Source of the DNA: Acidobacteria bacterium Ga0077553
GTDB lineage: Bacteria > Acidobacteriota > Terriglobia > Bryobacterales > Bryobacteraceae
Assembly (NCBI GenBank): GCA_001464575.1
Contig: LNFE01000184.1
Location: forward strand, 1-63,659
Reading direction: 5' to 3'
DNA: 63,659 nt
Part shown: piece after piece, positions 56,191 to 63,659 of the stretch
Position numbering within the stretch: position 1 is the first letter of the stretch
Layout: every line of letters begins with the position of its first letter
Position numbers and translations under genes: made by a program
The notes under the pieces: model-generated
Database searches by the model: none
Told to the model about the DNA's origin: nothing
Seen by the model: only the letters and a program-made list of their open reading frames with translations

Positions 56191-57156
56191 ATGTTGCGCC
56201 TGGTTATCGCCACCCTCCTCCTGCTGACGCCCGCCGCCGCCCAAAGATTCGGTAGCCTGACGCGGGAGTTTCTTGAACTTACCGAAAGCCAGAACCGCCA
56301 GCTTCGCGAGATTATTGAGCCATACTATGCATGGCTCCAAGTGCAACAGGATCGCGCCGGTCAGGTGGAGTTGGAGATCCAGGAAGAGGCTGTCAAGACG
56401 CCGCTCGACGCGATGGCGCTGGGAGTGCGCTTCGCCGAGCTCGAGGCGATTCGACGGGAAAGCGTCGAGCGCTTGGCGGAAGTGGTGCGGCGGCGCCAGG
56501 CCGTCCTCACACCGGCCCAATTGATCCGCGTGGCTGCCCTCGAAGAAGCGTATCGCCTGCGAGACATCCTGCAGGACGCCAATTGTGAAAGCATTCTGCG
56601 CACCAACCCGGAGCGAGCCTGCGGGGTCATCTCGGTCAACCTCAACACCCCGACCGGTTCCGCCGTCCCGACGGTGACCATTTGGGACCCGTCGGTTCCT
56701 TTCGATCCCACTGAGCCTATCCGGCGGTACCTGGAACTGACGCCCGCCCAATCGGCGGCCTACCTGCGAAATCTGAGCGTCCAGGGAGCACGGCAACGCG
56801 CTGCCGCCTGCCGGGTGGCTTACGGCGAACAGGAAGCCAAACAGGAATTGGCCGCCAGCCCCTTGCTGCCAGCCCGGATCGGCTTTGCTAAGGCGAACTC
56901 GATCGCCGCCCGCCGCCTGATCGCCTCGCTGCAGGAAGAGGCGGTAGCGGACAATCAAGCGTTGCTCACCCCGGTGCAGTTGCTCCGGCTGCAGGCTTTG
57001 CAGCAGGCCAGCGAACTGGTCAATACGGTCAACCTGGCTCGGCAGTATTCGTTGCTGTTGCCGGCCGCTTCCCGGGCACCGGTTTTTCTCCTGTCCGGCA
57101 TCTTCGGAGCGGACCCCGTCGGCTTTTGTGCGTTTCCCGTTAGTGAGGCCCAATAA
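56191..57156 (+). CDS. exported LTxxQ-type repeat protein, copy 1
   Basis: The 321-residue protein has a signal peptide (MLRLVIATLLLLTPAAAQ). Helical units carry LTxxQ-like motifs, as in Spy/CpxP-type periplasmic proteins: FLELTESQNRQLREI, AVLTPAQLIRVAALEEAY, YLELTPAQSAAYLRNL and LLTPVQLLRLQALQQA. The unit occurs twice, so the protein is an internal duplication. Spy/CpxP proteins act as chaperones or metal sensors, but that role is not shown for this longer form. Four Cys are present. It is followed by a paralogue after 3 bases. Confidence 0.75.
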   Translation: MLRLVIATLLLLTPAAAQRFGSLTREFLELTESQNRQLREIIEPYYAWLQVQQDRAGQVELEIQEEAVKTPLDAMALGVRFAELEAIRRESVERLAEVVRRRQAVLTPAQLIRVAALEEAYRLRDILQDANCESILRTNPERACGVISVNLNTPTGSAVPTVTIWDPSVPFDPTEPIRRYLELTPAQSAAYLRNLSVQGARQRAAACRVAYGEQEAKQELAASPLLPARIGFAKANSIAARRLIASLQEEAVADNQALLTPVQLLRLQALQQASELVNTVNLARQYSLLLPAASRAPVFLLSGIFGADPVGFCAFPVSEAQ

Positions 57157-57159
57157 GAC

Positions 57160-58131
57160 ATGCGACTTCCCGTCCTTCTTCTTACCGCCACCGCCCTCCT
57201 CGCTCAGGGCCCGCCTATCCCGTCCTCAATTGCCGAGTATCTTGGCCTGACGCCCGCACAGGTATCCACCTTCGCCCGCAATCTCGACGAGCGCTACGCC
57301 CGCGCCGTCGCCATCGAAGAACGGAGCAATACAGTCCAAGCCGAGATTGACGAGGAGGTTCTCCGCGATCCCATTGACCCGATGGCTCTCGGCCTCCGCT
57401 TCGCGGAGTTGGAAACGACGCGCCGCGAGTTCATCGAACAGGGACGGCAAATCATTGCCCGCCACCGGTCCCTGCTCACCCCAACCCAAGCGGCGCGGCT
57501 CGATGTTGTCACGGCGGCTTTTGTGACGGCCAACCAACTGGGTGCCGCCGCCAGCGACGCCGTGTGCCTTTACTTGATGGAGGGCGACAGTGGGCCGGGT
57601 AGGCTCTGCTACTCGCGGCACGAAGGCGTCATTGCAACGCAGGCCAAAGACCGCGCCCGGCGGACGACCGAACAGCGCACCCCACTCGAACAGTTCCTCC
57701 AGCTCACCCCACAGCAAATCGCCCGCTACCTCGCCAACCAACGAGAGTTCACCACCTGGCGGAATACGCCCGATGGCGCTTACGAAGCCAACCAGGAGGC
57801 CTGCCAGGCGCTGGCCCGCTCTGGGCTCGATCCGCTGGCCATTGGCATCCCTGCGGCCCGCCTGGCCACGCTTAGACAGAGATACCTCCGGCGCGCCCAG
57901 GAACTCATCGCGGCCAACCAGGCGATCTTGACCGACGGCCAGCGTCTTCGCCTAAGCATCCTCGAGGAGGCGCGCGCGCTGGCGCCCACCGTCGCGTTCG
58001 CAGAGTCTGAAGCCTTCCTGGCACGGGTAGACGGACAGCCCAATTTCAGCTTCAGCGGCGAAGGAGTCTACTACGGCTCCGGGTTCTACATGCGTCAGAG
58101 TTACTTCGGACTTTCCTGCTACGGTTACTAA
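57160..58131 (+). CDS. exported LTxxQ-type repeat protein, copy 2
   Basis: This 323-residue paralogue of the preceding gene starts with a signal peptide (MRLPVLLLTATALLAQ). YLGLTPAQVSTFARNLDERY, DPMALGLRFAELETTRREFIE, SLLTPTQAARLDVV and FLQLTPQQIARYLANQ repeat the same pattern, and the block DPMALGLRFAELE matches DAMALGVRFAELE in copy 1. The two are a tandem duplication of an already duplicated unit. The C-terminus is Tyr/Gly/Ser-rich (YYGSGFYMRQSYFG). It overlaps the convergent gene by 4 bases. Confidence 0.75.
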   Translation: MRLPVLLLTATALLAQGPPIPSSIAEYLGLTPAQVSTFARNLDERYARAVAIEERSNTVQAEIDEEVLRDPIDPMALGLRFAELETTRREFIEQGRQIIARHRSLLTPTQAARLDVVTAAFVTANQLGAAASDAVCLYLMEGDSGPGRLCYSRHEGVIATQAKDRARRTTEQRTPLEQFLQLTPQQIARYLANQREFTTWRNTPDGAYEANQEACQALARSGLDPLAIGIPAARLATLRQRYLRRAQELIAANQAILTDGQRLRLSILEEARALAPTVAFAESEAFLARVDGQPNFSFSGEGVYYGSGFYMRQSYFGLSCYGY

Positions 58132-58389
58132 CCGCCGAGGCAGGCCCGCAAATCCTGGTCGAACACCCGCAGCGCCGACACCTCATCAGGCTCGGCCCGC
58201 CGCTCGTAGCCCTTTCCCACGAAGAACGCTTCCCCGCCCCAACCCCGGCGCGCCCACGTTGCCAAATCCCTTATCCCGACGTTCCACCAACGAAACGAAC
58301 CCACCGCGAACGAACAGAAAATGCGTCGTGATCTCCGCCGGCAGCAGGTCAATCCCCGCCGCCGCCAGCCGCTCAAAAATCTCCAACAT
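58128..58389 (-). pseudogene. small conserved protein, frame broken near 58237
   Basis: From ATG 58389, which overlaps the preceding stop (TAATG), the frame gives MLEIFERLAAAGIDLLPAEI, THFLFVRGGFVSLVERR and GAPGL. The natural continuation GGEAFFVGKGYERRAEPDEV, SALRVFDQDLRACL lies in another frame and ends at 58128. Only about four bases separate GAPGL from GGEAFF; I would expect roughly 11-13 residues there, ending in a VWRGGE-type sequence. The two halves read as one protein of about 100 residues. Function unknown. It is the last gene of the miaB run. Confidence 0.65.
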
Positions 58390-58874
58390 TACATCTTGTA
58401 CCGGCCGAGATCCTCATCGTTCAGACTCTCGAGCCACCGTTTCAACTCGTCGTTGGTCACCTTGTCCGACACCGAGTTCGTCGCCTTCGACGTGCGGATC
58501 ACCTGCTCATCCACGAAAATCGGACAATCCGTCCGCAGCGCCAGCGCCAGCGCATCCGAGGGCCGGGAATCCACGGTGATCAACTCGCCGTCTTTCTCGA
58601 GCCAAATCATTGCGTAGAAGGTGTCGTCCTTCAACTCGTTCACAACCACCTTGCTGACGTTCGTCTCCAAACCAGCCAACAGCGTCTTGATCAAATCATG
58701 CGTCATCGGCCGCGGAGTCGCGACCTTTTCGATTTCGAGTGCAATCGCATTCGCTTCATACATGCCCACCCAAATGGGCAGAATCGTTCCGCCGTCCACA
58801 TCCTTCAGGATGACAATGGGCGTCTGGGTTACCGGGTCCATCATCAGACCCCGAATCTTCATTTCGATTTCCAC
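58389..58874 (-). CDS. bifunctional nuclease family (DUF151) protein
   Basis: From the GTG at 58874 the product has 161 residues beginning VEIEMKIRGLMMDPVT. PIVILKDVDGGTILPIWVGMYEANAIALEIE and TVDSRPSDALALALRTDCPIFV are the family motifs. Members were described as nucleases and as bacterial relatives of plant BBD proteins. GGAGG lies four bases before this GTG; an ATG at 58898 would add eight residues. It lies between miaB and the broken small gene, all on one transcript. Confidence 0.9.
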   Translation of the reverse strand: MEIEMKIRGLMMDPVTQTPIVILKDVDGGTILPIWVGMYEANAIALEIEKVATPRPMTHDLIKTLLAGLETNVSKVVVNELKDDTFYAMIWLEKDGELITVDSRPSDALALALRTDCPIFVDEQVIRTSKATNSVSDKVTNDELKRWLESLNDEDLGRYKM

Positions 58875-58878
58875 GCGC

Positions 58879-58883
58879 CCTCC
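58879..58883 (-). promoter_or_regulatory. ribosome binding site that favours GTG 58874
   Basis: On the minus strand GGAGG is four bases before GTG 58874, which decides between this start and the ATG at 58898. Confidence 0.5.
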
Positions 58884-58899
58884 AAGTTCCAATTTCATT

Positions 58900-60231
58900 C
58901 TACGCCGCTTCCCCAACCGCTTCCCCAACCAGCGACACCGGCCCCGAGCGCGTAACCAGCACATCGAGATACTGGCCCTGCAACTGCGCCGCCTGCCCAC
59001 CGGGATGCGAGAAGTTCACCGTTTTGTGCTGCGTCGTTTTGCCCACCCACTGTCCGGTTGCCAGATTGAAGAACTCCACGTGCACCTCGTAGGTCTCGCC
59101 CACGTAGTTCGCGTTGTTCTGGATCTGGATCATCCGCTGCCGCTCCTGCACCTGCATGTGCCGCCGGCCCTTCTCTTCTTCCGCAATCTGATCACCGAGC
59201 ACTAGCGCCGGGGTATTCGGCCGGGGCGAGTACTTAAAGTTGAAAATCGCATCGTACTGCACTTCATCGAGCAGCGCCAGGGTGTCGGCAATGTCCTCAT
59301 CGGTCTCGCCGGGAAAGCCGACGATGATGTCGGTGGTGATCGCCATCGGCCGTTTGGCCGCCTTCATCCAACCGATTCTTTCGAGGTACTGCTCCCGGGT
59401 GTAGAGCCGCTGCATGCCGTCGAGAATCCGGTTCGAGCCGCTCTGCACCGGCAGGTGAATGTGGTTGCACAGCGAAGGCGTCGCATCGATCGCTTCGACG
59501 ATCGACTTTGTGAAATCCCGCGGATGCGACGTCGTGAAACGAACCCGCCGGATGCCGTTCACCAGGCCCACCTGCTCCAGGCAATCGGCGAAGTCCCAAC
59601 CCTTCGGCGAAGGATCGCGATAGGAGTTCACGTTCTGCCCCAGTAGCGTGATTTCGGTGTAGCCCAGGTCCGCCAGCCGCCGAACCTCGTCGATGACGCT
59701 ATCGGCCGTCCGGCTCCGTTCCGGGCCCCGCGTAAACGGCACCACGCAGTAGGCGCAGGCTTTGTCGCAGCCTTCGATGATCGTCACGAACGCCCGGTAC
59801 GGATTGTCGCGGCGCGTGTAGGGGGTGTCGAACGCCTCGTCGGTATCGAGACTTAACCCGGTCACCCGACGCCCGCCCTGCTCAATTTGAACGAGCAACT
59901 CCGGGAATTTCGTATAGCTCGCCGAACCCACCACGAGCGAAACGTGGGGAGCGCGCTCAAAAATCTTCTCGCCTTCTTGCTGCGCCACGCACCCGAGCAC
60001 CCCGAAAACCTGATTGCCCTTTTTGGCGCCTTTCTTAAAGTTCTGCAGCTTGTTGAAGACTTTTTGCTCGGCCTTATCCCGAATCGAACAGGTGTTATAC
60101 AGCACCAATCCGGCCTCTTCCGCCGTGGGAACCTGCAAATAGCCGCGCTCCCGCAGCGTGCCGATGACTTTCTCCGAGTCATGCACGTTCATCTGGCAAC
60201 CGAAGGTTTCGATGTAAAAAGAGCGATCCAC
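58900..60231 (-). CDS. miaB: tRNA-2-methylthio-N6-isopentenyladenosine synthase
   Basis: MiaB is a radical-SAM enzyme that adds the methylthio group to A37 of tRNAs. From GTG 60231 the product has 443 residues. FYIETFGCQMNVHDSE is the N-terminal UPF0004 domain with the first auxiliary-cluster Cys. YNTCSIRDKAEQK and GCVAQQEG give the other two. EGCDKACAYCVVPFTRG is the radical-SAM CxxxCxxC motif. A TRAM domain ends the protein (GQWVGKTTQHKTVNF). The frame is open upstream, but the GTG gives the normal length. Its first base overlaps a promoter-like palindrome. Confidence 0.95.
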   Translation of the reverse strand: MDRSFYIETFGCQMNVHDSEKVIGTLRERGYLQVPTAEEAGLVLYNTCSIRDKAEQKVFNKLQNFKKGAKKGNQVFGVLGCVAQQEGEKIFERAPHVSLVVGSASYTKFPELLVQIEQGGRRVTGLSLDTDEAFDTPYTRRDNPYRAFVTIIEGCDKACAYCVVPFTRGPERSRTADSVIDEVRRLADLGYTEITLLGQNVNSYRDPSPKGWDFADCLEQVGLVNGIRRVRFTTSHPRDFTKSIVEAIDATPSLCNHIHLPVQSGSNRILDGMQRLYTREQYLERIGWMKAAKRPMAITTDIIVGFPGETDEDIADTLALLDEVQYDAIFNFKYSPRPNTPALVLGDQIAEEEKGRRHMQVQERQRMIQIQNNANYVGETYEVHVEFFNLATGQWVGKTTQHKTVNFSHPGGQAAQLQGQYLDVLVTRSGPVSLVGEAVGEAA

Positions 60232-60247
60232 CCCTATATTATAGGGG
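60231..60247 (-). promoter_or_regulatory. palindrome containing a -10 box next to the miaB start
   Basis: CCCCTATATTATAGGGG is a perfect inverted repeat (eight bases each side of one central base). On the minus strand it reads CCCCTATAATATAGGGG, with TATAAT in the middle. Transcription would start about at the GTG of miaB, so the message may be leaderless. No convincing -35 box was found. Confidence 0.45.
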
Positions 60248-60291
60248 TTAGGAGCCTGTAGTTTCTGCCGGAAACGGCCGAAGAAGGGATT

Positions 60292-61218
60292 ATGCGGTAT
60301 TGGGCACTCGCTCTCTGTGGCGTTTTCGCCGTTTGGGGCCAGCAACAAAGCAGTACGACCCGGACCTACACCTTCGATGGGAATGGCGGCCGCCAGCTCG
60401 CCTCGGAGGGATCGACGGCGAATGGGTCGAGCGAACAGTCGGTCCGCAATCTAAACGGCGGCCTTTCGCCGATTGAGAAGGTGGAAGAGCGAGTCCTGCG
60501 GGACGACGCCTCCGGCCGGGTCGTCGAACGAATCATTCGGCCCTACGACGCCAGCGGCCAGCCCGGCCCTCCGCAAAAGCTCCAGATTGAAGAGCGCAAG
60601 CACCCCGACGGCTCGAAGTCCGTCGAAACCCAGGTGTTTTACGGCAACATTAGCGGCGGGTTCTCGCTGGCCGAAAAAACCACCGCTGTGGCACGCACCA
60701 CCGGCAACGTGGAAACGATCGAGACGCAGGTCGCCAGGCCTACCCTCAATGGATCCGTCGAGCTCATCGAGCGCAAACAGGCCCGCATTGAAACCGGCGA
60801 CAAGACCAAGCAGGAGCTGCTGACCGTGGAACGCCGCGACTCAAACGGCAACTTCCTGCCCGCTCTGCGCGAGGTGAAGCAAACCCGCGAACTAAACGGC
60901 AAAACCGTAGAGAACGCGACCCAGTACATCGCAGGCCCCTCTGGGCAGCTGCAATTGAATGGTCAGTCCGTCGCCGAAACGCAAAAGCGTCCCGACGGCT
61001 CCGAGATCAAGCAGGTCACCATCTTCGGAATGAGCTCGCCCGGGCGGCCAAACTCCGATCAGCCGCAGCTCCGCGAGCAACAGATTATCGAGAAGCGAAC
61101 CGCCAACGGGCAGACCATCGAAAGCCTGAGCATCCGCCGGCCGGCCGTGGACAACCCGGCCAATCTCGGCCCCGTCCAGAAAATCTCCGAGAAGGTCTGC
61201 ACCGGCACTTGTAAGTAA
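60292..61218 (+). CDS. exported hypothetical protein
   Basis: The 308-residue protein has a signal peptide ([17 protein letters not shown]) and a polar, beta-rich remainder with repeated blocks around [25 protein letters not shown] and [19 protein letters not shown]. Repeats of the type ERxxRDxxGxxx suggest a repetitive beta structure. It is probably periplasmic or outer surface. It starts 60 bases from the divergent miaB and 10 bases before hemB. No function is recognised. Confidence 0.75.
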   Translation: MRYWALALCGVFAVWGQQQSSTTRTYTFDGNGGRQLASEGSTANGSSEQSVRNLNGGLSPIEKVEERVLRDDASGRVVERIIRPYDASGQPGPPQKLQIEERKHPDGSKSVETQVFYGNISGGFSLAEKTTAVARTTGNVETIETQVARPTLNGSVELIERKQARIETGDKTKQELLTVERRDSNGNFLPALREVKQTRELNGKTVENATQYIAGPSGQLQLNGQSVAETQKRPDGSEIKQVTIFGMSSPGRPNSDQPQLREQQIIEKRTANGQTIESLSIRRPAVDNPANLGPVQKISEKVCTGTCK

Positions 61219-61228
61219 AATAGGGCCT

Positions 61229-62200
61229 ATGCCCTTCCCCATTGACCGGCCTCGCCGCCTTCGCCGCACCCCGGCCATCCGCGCCCTGGTGCGCGAGACG
61301 CACCTGCAGCCCTCCAATTTCATCTTCCCGCTTTTCGTTGTGGAAGGCGAAGGCATCCGCAAAGAGATCGGCTCAATGCCGGGCAACTTCCAGATGTCAA
61401 TCGACGAGACCGTCCGCGAATGCGCCCTCATCCATTCGCTTGGCATTGGCGGCGTCATCCTCTTCGGCATCCCCAAGCACAAGGACGAGGAGGCCAGCGG
61501 AGCCTACGATGACGAAGGCATCGTGCAACGCGCCGTCCGCGCGATCAAGCAGGAGGTGCCGGGTCTGCTGGTCGCCACCGACGTCTGCAACTGCGAGTAC
61601 ACCTCCCACGGTCACTGCGGCAAGATCGTCGATGGCGACGTTGACAACGACATTACGCTCGAATGGCTCGCCGCCTCGGCCGTATCCCACGCCCGCGCGG
61701 GCGCGGACATGGTCGCTCCGTCGGACATGATGGACGGCCGCGTGGCCGCGATCCGCGACTCCCTGGACGAATCCGGATTCTCGCACCTCCCCATCATGGC
61801 CTATGCCGCCAAGTTCGCTTCGAGCTACTACGGGCCCTTCCGGGAGGCTGCCGAATCGACGCCGCAGTTCGGCGATCGCCGCACGTATCAGATGGACCCC
61901 GCGAACGCCCGGGAGGCGATGAAGGAGATGGCGCTGGACCTTGAAGAGGGCGCCGATATCCTCATGGTGAAGCCAGCCCTAGCCTACCTCGACATCATCC
62001 GCCAAGCCTACGACCGCTTTGAAGTCCCCATCGCCGCCTACCAGGTTTCGGGAGAGTTCAGCCAGATCGCCGCCGCGGCGCGCCTGGGCTGGATCGATGG
62101 CGAACGGATGATGATGGAGTCGCTCACTTCGATTAAGCGCGCTGGCGCCAGTATCATCCTGACTTACTTTGCCAAGGACGCCGCCCGTTTACTCCAGTAA
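61229..62200 (+). CDS. hemB: delta-aminolevulinic acid dehydratase (porphobilinogen synthase)
   Basis: HemB joins two 5-aminolevulinate molecules into porphobilinogen in tetrapyrrole synthesis. The 323-residue protein has [15 protein letters not shown] at the start, [14 protein letters not shown] (metal-binding Cys region), the catalytic Lys residues in [16 protein letters not shown] and [12 protein letters not shown], and [10 protein letters not shown]. Length is normal. It overlaps the convergent serine hydrolase gene by 12 bases. Confidence 0.97.
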   Translation: MPFPIDRPRRLRRTPAIRALVRETHLQPSNFIFPLFVVEGEGIRKEIGSMPGNFQMSIDETVRECALIHSLGIGGVILFGIPKHKDEEASGAYDDEGIVQRAVRAIKQEVPGLLVATDVCNCEYTSHGHCGKIVDGDVDNDITLEWLAASAVSHARAGADMVAPSDMMDGRVAAIRDSLDESGFSHLPIMAYAAKFASSYYGPFREAAESTPQFGDRRTYQMDPANAREAMKEMALDLEEGADILMVKPALAYLDIIRQAYDRFEVPIAAYQVSGEFSQIAAAARLGWIDGERMMMESLTSIKRAGASIILTYFAKDAARLLQ

Positions 62201-63328
62201 GGCGGAGTAAGTCATCTGCACAAAGGCGGTGCGCTCGTCGCTGCCGCCTTCGCGATGAATCAGGAAGATCCCGATCAGGTCCTTTGCCGGATCGATGAAC
62301 GAGTAGGTGCCGTACCGCCCGCCGTGGCCGTAGGTGCCCGGGCTCATCCCCATCGGCGAAAAGCCGGGCCGCACCACATACGATCCCAGACCCCAGCCCA
62401 TCCCTGGCCCGTTGGTGGCCAACTCGCCCGTGTGCACCGTCCTCATCAGCCGGACCGACGCCGGAGAGAGCAAACGGAACCCGTTGGCGGCCTTCCCGTC
62501 GCGCAGGAGCGCCTGATAGAGCAGGAAGAGGTCGGTGGCGGTCGAGTAGACGCCGCCCTCGGGAAGCGAGTACTTCGCCCCGGCCCGGTACTTCATCGCC
62601 CCCTCCCCCAGCGGATCGTCGGTGTATTTCACCGGTTGGCCGTTGCTTAGAATATAGGCTGTCGGCATTCGCCCCCACTTTTCTTTGGGCGGGAAGATAT
62701 AAGAGTCTTTCATGCCGAGCGGCTCGAAGATCCGCCGCGCGAGAAACTCCTCAAAGCGCATCCCCGAGTGCACTTCTAGCACCCGCGCCAGCACGGCGAT
62801 CCCGGCGTTGCTGTACTGCCATTTGCTCCCCGGCGGGTAGCCCACCGGCGTTTGCGAATACACTAGTGCCACGTCGGCCAACGGCTTGTGCAACGCCCCA
62901 TGCAACTCGCCAATCCCCGGTGGCGGGTTCAGGGGCATCCCGGCGGTATGGGTCAGGAGCTGCTGTAGCGTAATCTTTTGGGGCAGGGTGCGGAACTCCG
63001 GCAGGTGCTTTTCCACCGGATCGGAAATGGAGAGCTTGCCCTCTTCGGCCAGCATCAGGATGCCGATGGCGACCATCGGCTTGGTCATCGAATGGATTTG
63101 AAAGATGTGATCCGGACGGAGTGGCGCTTTTGTCTCGAGGTCCGAGTAGCCGGTAGCCTTCAGGTCCACCATCCCGCCGGACCGCCCGACAAGCGTCACC
63201 ACGCCCGCCACCTTCCCCGCCGTTACGAACTCCTGCATGCGGACCGGAACCGCCGCGAGCCGCCCCGCGTCCAGACCGCTCTGCGCTAGGAGCGCGCTGG
63301 CCATCAACCCAACCATCAGCAATCGCAT
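62189..63328 (-). CDS. exported serine hydrolase (beta-lactamase family)
   Basis: From ATG 63328 the product has 379 residues. A signal peptide ([16 protein letters not shown]) is followed by a class C beta-lactamase/DD-peptidase-type domain with Ser80 and Lys83 in HSMTKPM, Tyr in WQYSNAG and HGG in YGHGGRYG. Such proteins may be esterases or peptidases; lactamase activity cannot be assumed. It is a second family member besides the domain in the gene at 49359. Confidence 0.9.
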   Translation of the reverse strand: MRLLMVGLMASALLAQSGLDAGRLAAVPVRMQEFVTAGKVAGVVTLVGRSGGMVDLKATGYSDLETKAPLRPDHIFQIHSMTKPMVAIGILMLAEEGKLSISDPVEKHLPEFRTLPQKITLQQLLTHTAGMPLNPPPGIGELHGALHKPLADVALVYSQTPVGYPPGSKWQYSNAGIAVLARVLEVHSGMRFEEFLARRIFEPLGMKDSYIFPPKEKWGRMPTAYILSNGQPVKYTDDPLGEGAMKYRAGAKYSLPEGGVYSTATDLFLLYQALLRDGKAANGFRLLSPASVRLMRTVHTGELATNGPGMGWGLGSYVVRPGFSPMGMSPGTYGHGGRYGTYSFIDPAKDLIGIFLIHREGGSDERTAFVQMTYSALLE

Positions 63329-63333
63329 CGGGG

Positions 63334-63434
63334 CCGATTGTATCAGTTCCACCCCGGCAGGAACGCGCACAGGCCGATCCCCAGTACGCCCATAAAATGC
63401 AAATAGCTATGGGTCCGTCGCGCCACCATGGGAT
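63334..63434. repeat. direct repeat, copy 1 (gene-tail duplicate)
   Basis: This stretch resembles 63559-63659 at a constant offset of 225 bases, about three quarters identical by eye (shared blocks CAGGCCGATCC and CAGTAC). On the minus strand it reads HFMGVLGIGLCAFLPGW to a TGA, in the same frame as copy 2, and looks like a C-terminal membrane segment. Confidence 0.7.
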
Positions 63435-63450
63435 GGCGCCGCAGCGGCTG

Positions 63451-63659
63451 CTACTTCCCGTCTTCGAGCTTCTGCGTGAGCCCGGACAGCCAGTGCGTGC
63501 CCTCGATGCCACCAATGGGGCGTGCAGCGTGGACAAAGCTAAGGACATGGACTTGAGGCCGATTGCATCGGCTCCACCCCAGCGGGAACGCGAACAGGCC
63601 GATCCACAGTACTCCCATGAAGTGCCAACACATCCCCGTTAGTCGCGCCTCCGTGCGAT
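63451..63659 (-). CDS. 3' end of a membrane protein gene running off the right edge
   Basis: The minus-strand frame is open from the window edge to a stop at 63451. It reads ARLTGMCWHFMGVLWIGLFAFPLGW, a Trp- and Phe-rich membrane helix resembling the last helix of cytochrome c oxidase subunit III. A Trp/Gly/Leu-rich tail follows that may be beyond the original stop. Only about 70 residues are visible, so the name is a guess. Confidence 0.3.
   Translation of the reverse strand, partial: RTEARLTGMCWHFMGVLWIGLFAFPLGWSRCNRPQVHVLSFVHAARPIGGIEGTHWLSGLTQKLEDGK
63559..63659. repeat. direct repeat, copy 2
   Basis: This is the partner of 63334-63434 and continues to the window edge. The 225-base spacing is a multiple of three, so both copies are in the same frame. 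Confidence 0.7.

Overview
The window is chromosomal DNA of high GC content, most likely from an acidobacterium of the Solibacteres/Bryobacterales type. This is inferred from gene families. A long secreted protein ends in a TIGR03437-type domain, which is typical of Solibacter relatives. There is a serine/threonine kinase joined to a TolB-like region and TPRs, a PEP-CTERM protein, a short homogentisate-dioxygenase-like cupin protein, and many secreted TPR or LTxxQ proteins. I see no phage, insertion sequence, CRISPR array or rRNA. One tRNA (His, GTG) is present.

Layout. 1-6.0 kb: acetyl-CoA synthetase, a divergent xylose-isomerase-like enzyme, a mutarotase-like protein and a TPR protein. 6.0-9.2 kb (minus): nuoI, a STAS protein and an OmpR-type two-component pair. 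9.2-12.9 kb (minus): a tight three-gene operon of acyl-CoA (possibly acetoacetyl-CoA) synthetase, HGD-like cupin and an unknown protein. 12.9-16.7 kb (plus): a LOR/SDH-type protein, queF, a broken methyltransferase and a PEP-CTERM protein. 16.6-24 kb: an oxidoreductase, a GT-C-like membrane protein, hrpB, an alanine-glyoxylate-type aminotransferase, an orphan ABC-2 permease and a cupin. 24-30.7 kb: secreted proteins (PCYC-motif lipoprotein, metzincin, TIGR03437 protein) and the kinase. 30.8-33.7 kb: tRNA-His, a dienelactone hydrolase, an RraA-like protein and an enolase-superfamily enzyme.

34.9-43.5 kb is a long plus-strand operon with overlapping genes: valS, nadC, birA, coaX, a hypothetical gene, a TPR gene, yvcK and glmU, with serS divergent from valS. 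43.5-51.6 kb: truB, an ABC exporter, a MEMO-like protein, a pterin dehydratase and a serine hydrolase fused to a NamZ-type domain. 51.6-54.8 kb (minus): two transporters. 54.9-58.1 kb: secreted TPR and LTxxQ proteins. 58.1-60.2 kb (minus): miaB, a bifunctional-nuclease-family gene and a broken gene. 60.3-63.7 kb: a hypothetical protein, hemB, a serine hydrolase, and a duplicated gene tail at the right edge.

The strongest unexplained pattern is that at least five otherwise conserved genes (methyltransferase, serS, yvcK, a secreted TPR gene and a small gene after duf151) are each interrupted once by what looks like a short out-of-frame deletion. Both halves are well conserved but lie in different frames, and roughly 10-18 expected residues are missing at each junction. 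The recurrence, including in serS, suggests either a systematic sequence or assembly defect or an unusual mutational process. It should be settled before any of these genes is called a pseudogene. Other points of interest are a Cys-to-Ser change in NuoI, an HGD homologue without the usual metal-ligand region, operator-like palindromes beside a small gene and miaB, and a tandem duplication at the right edge.
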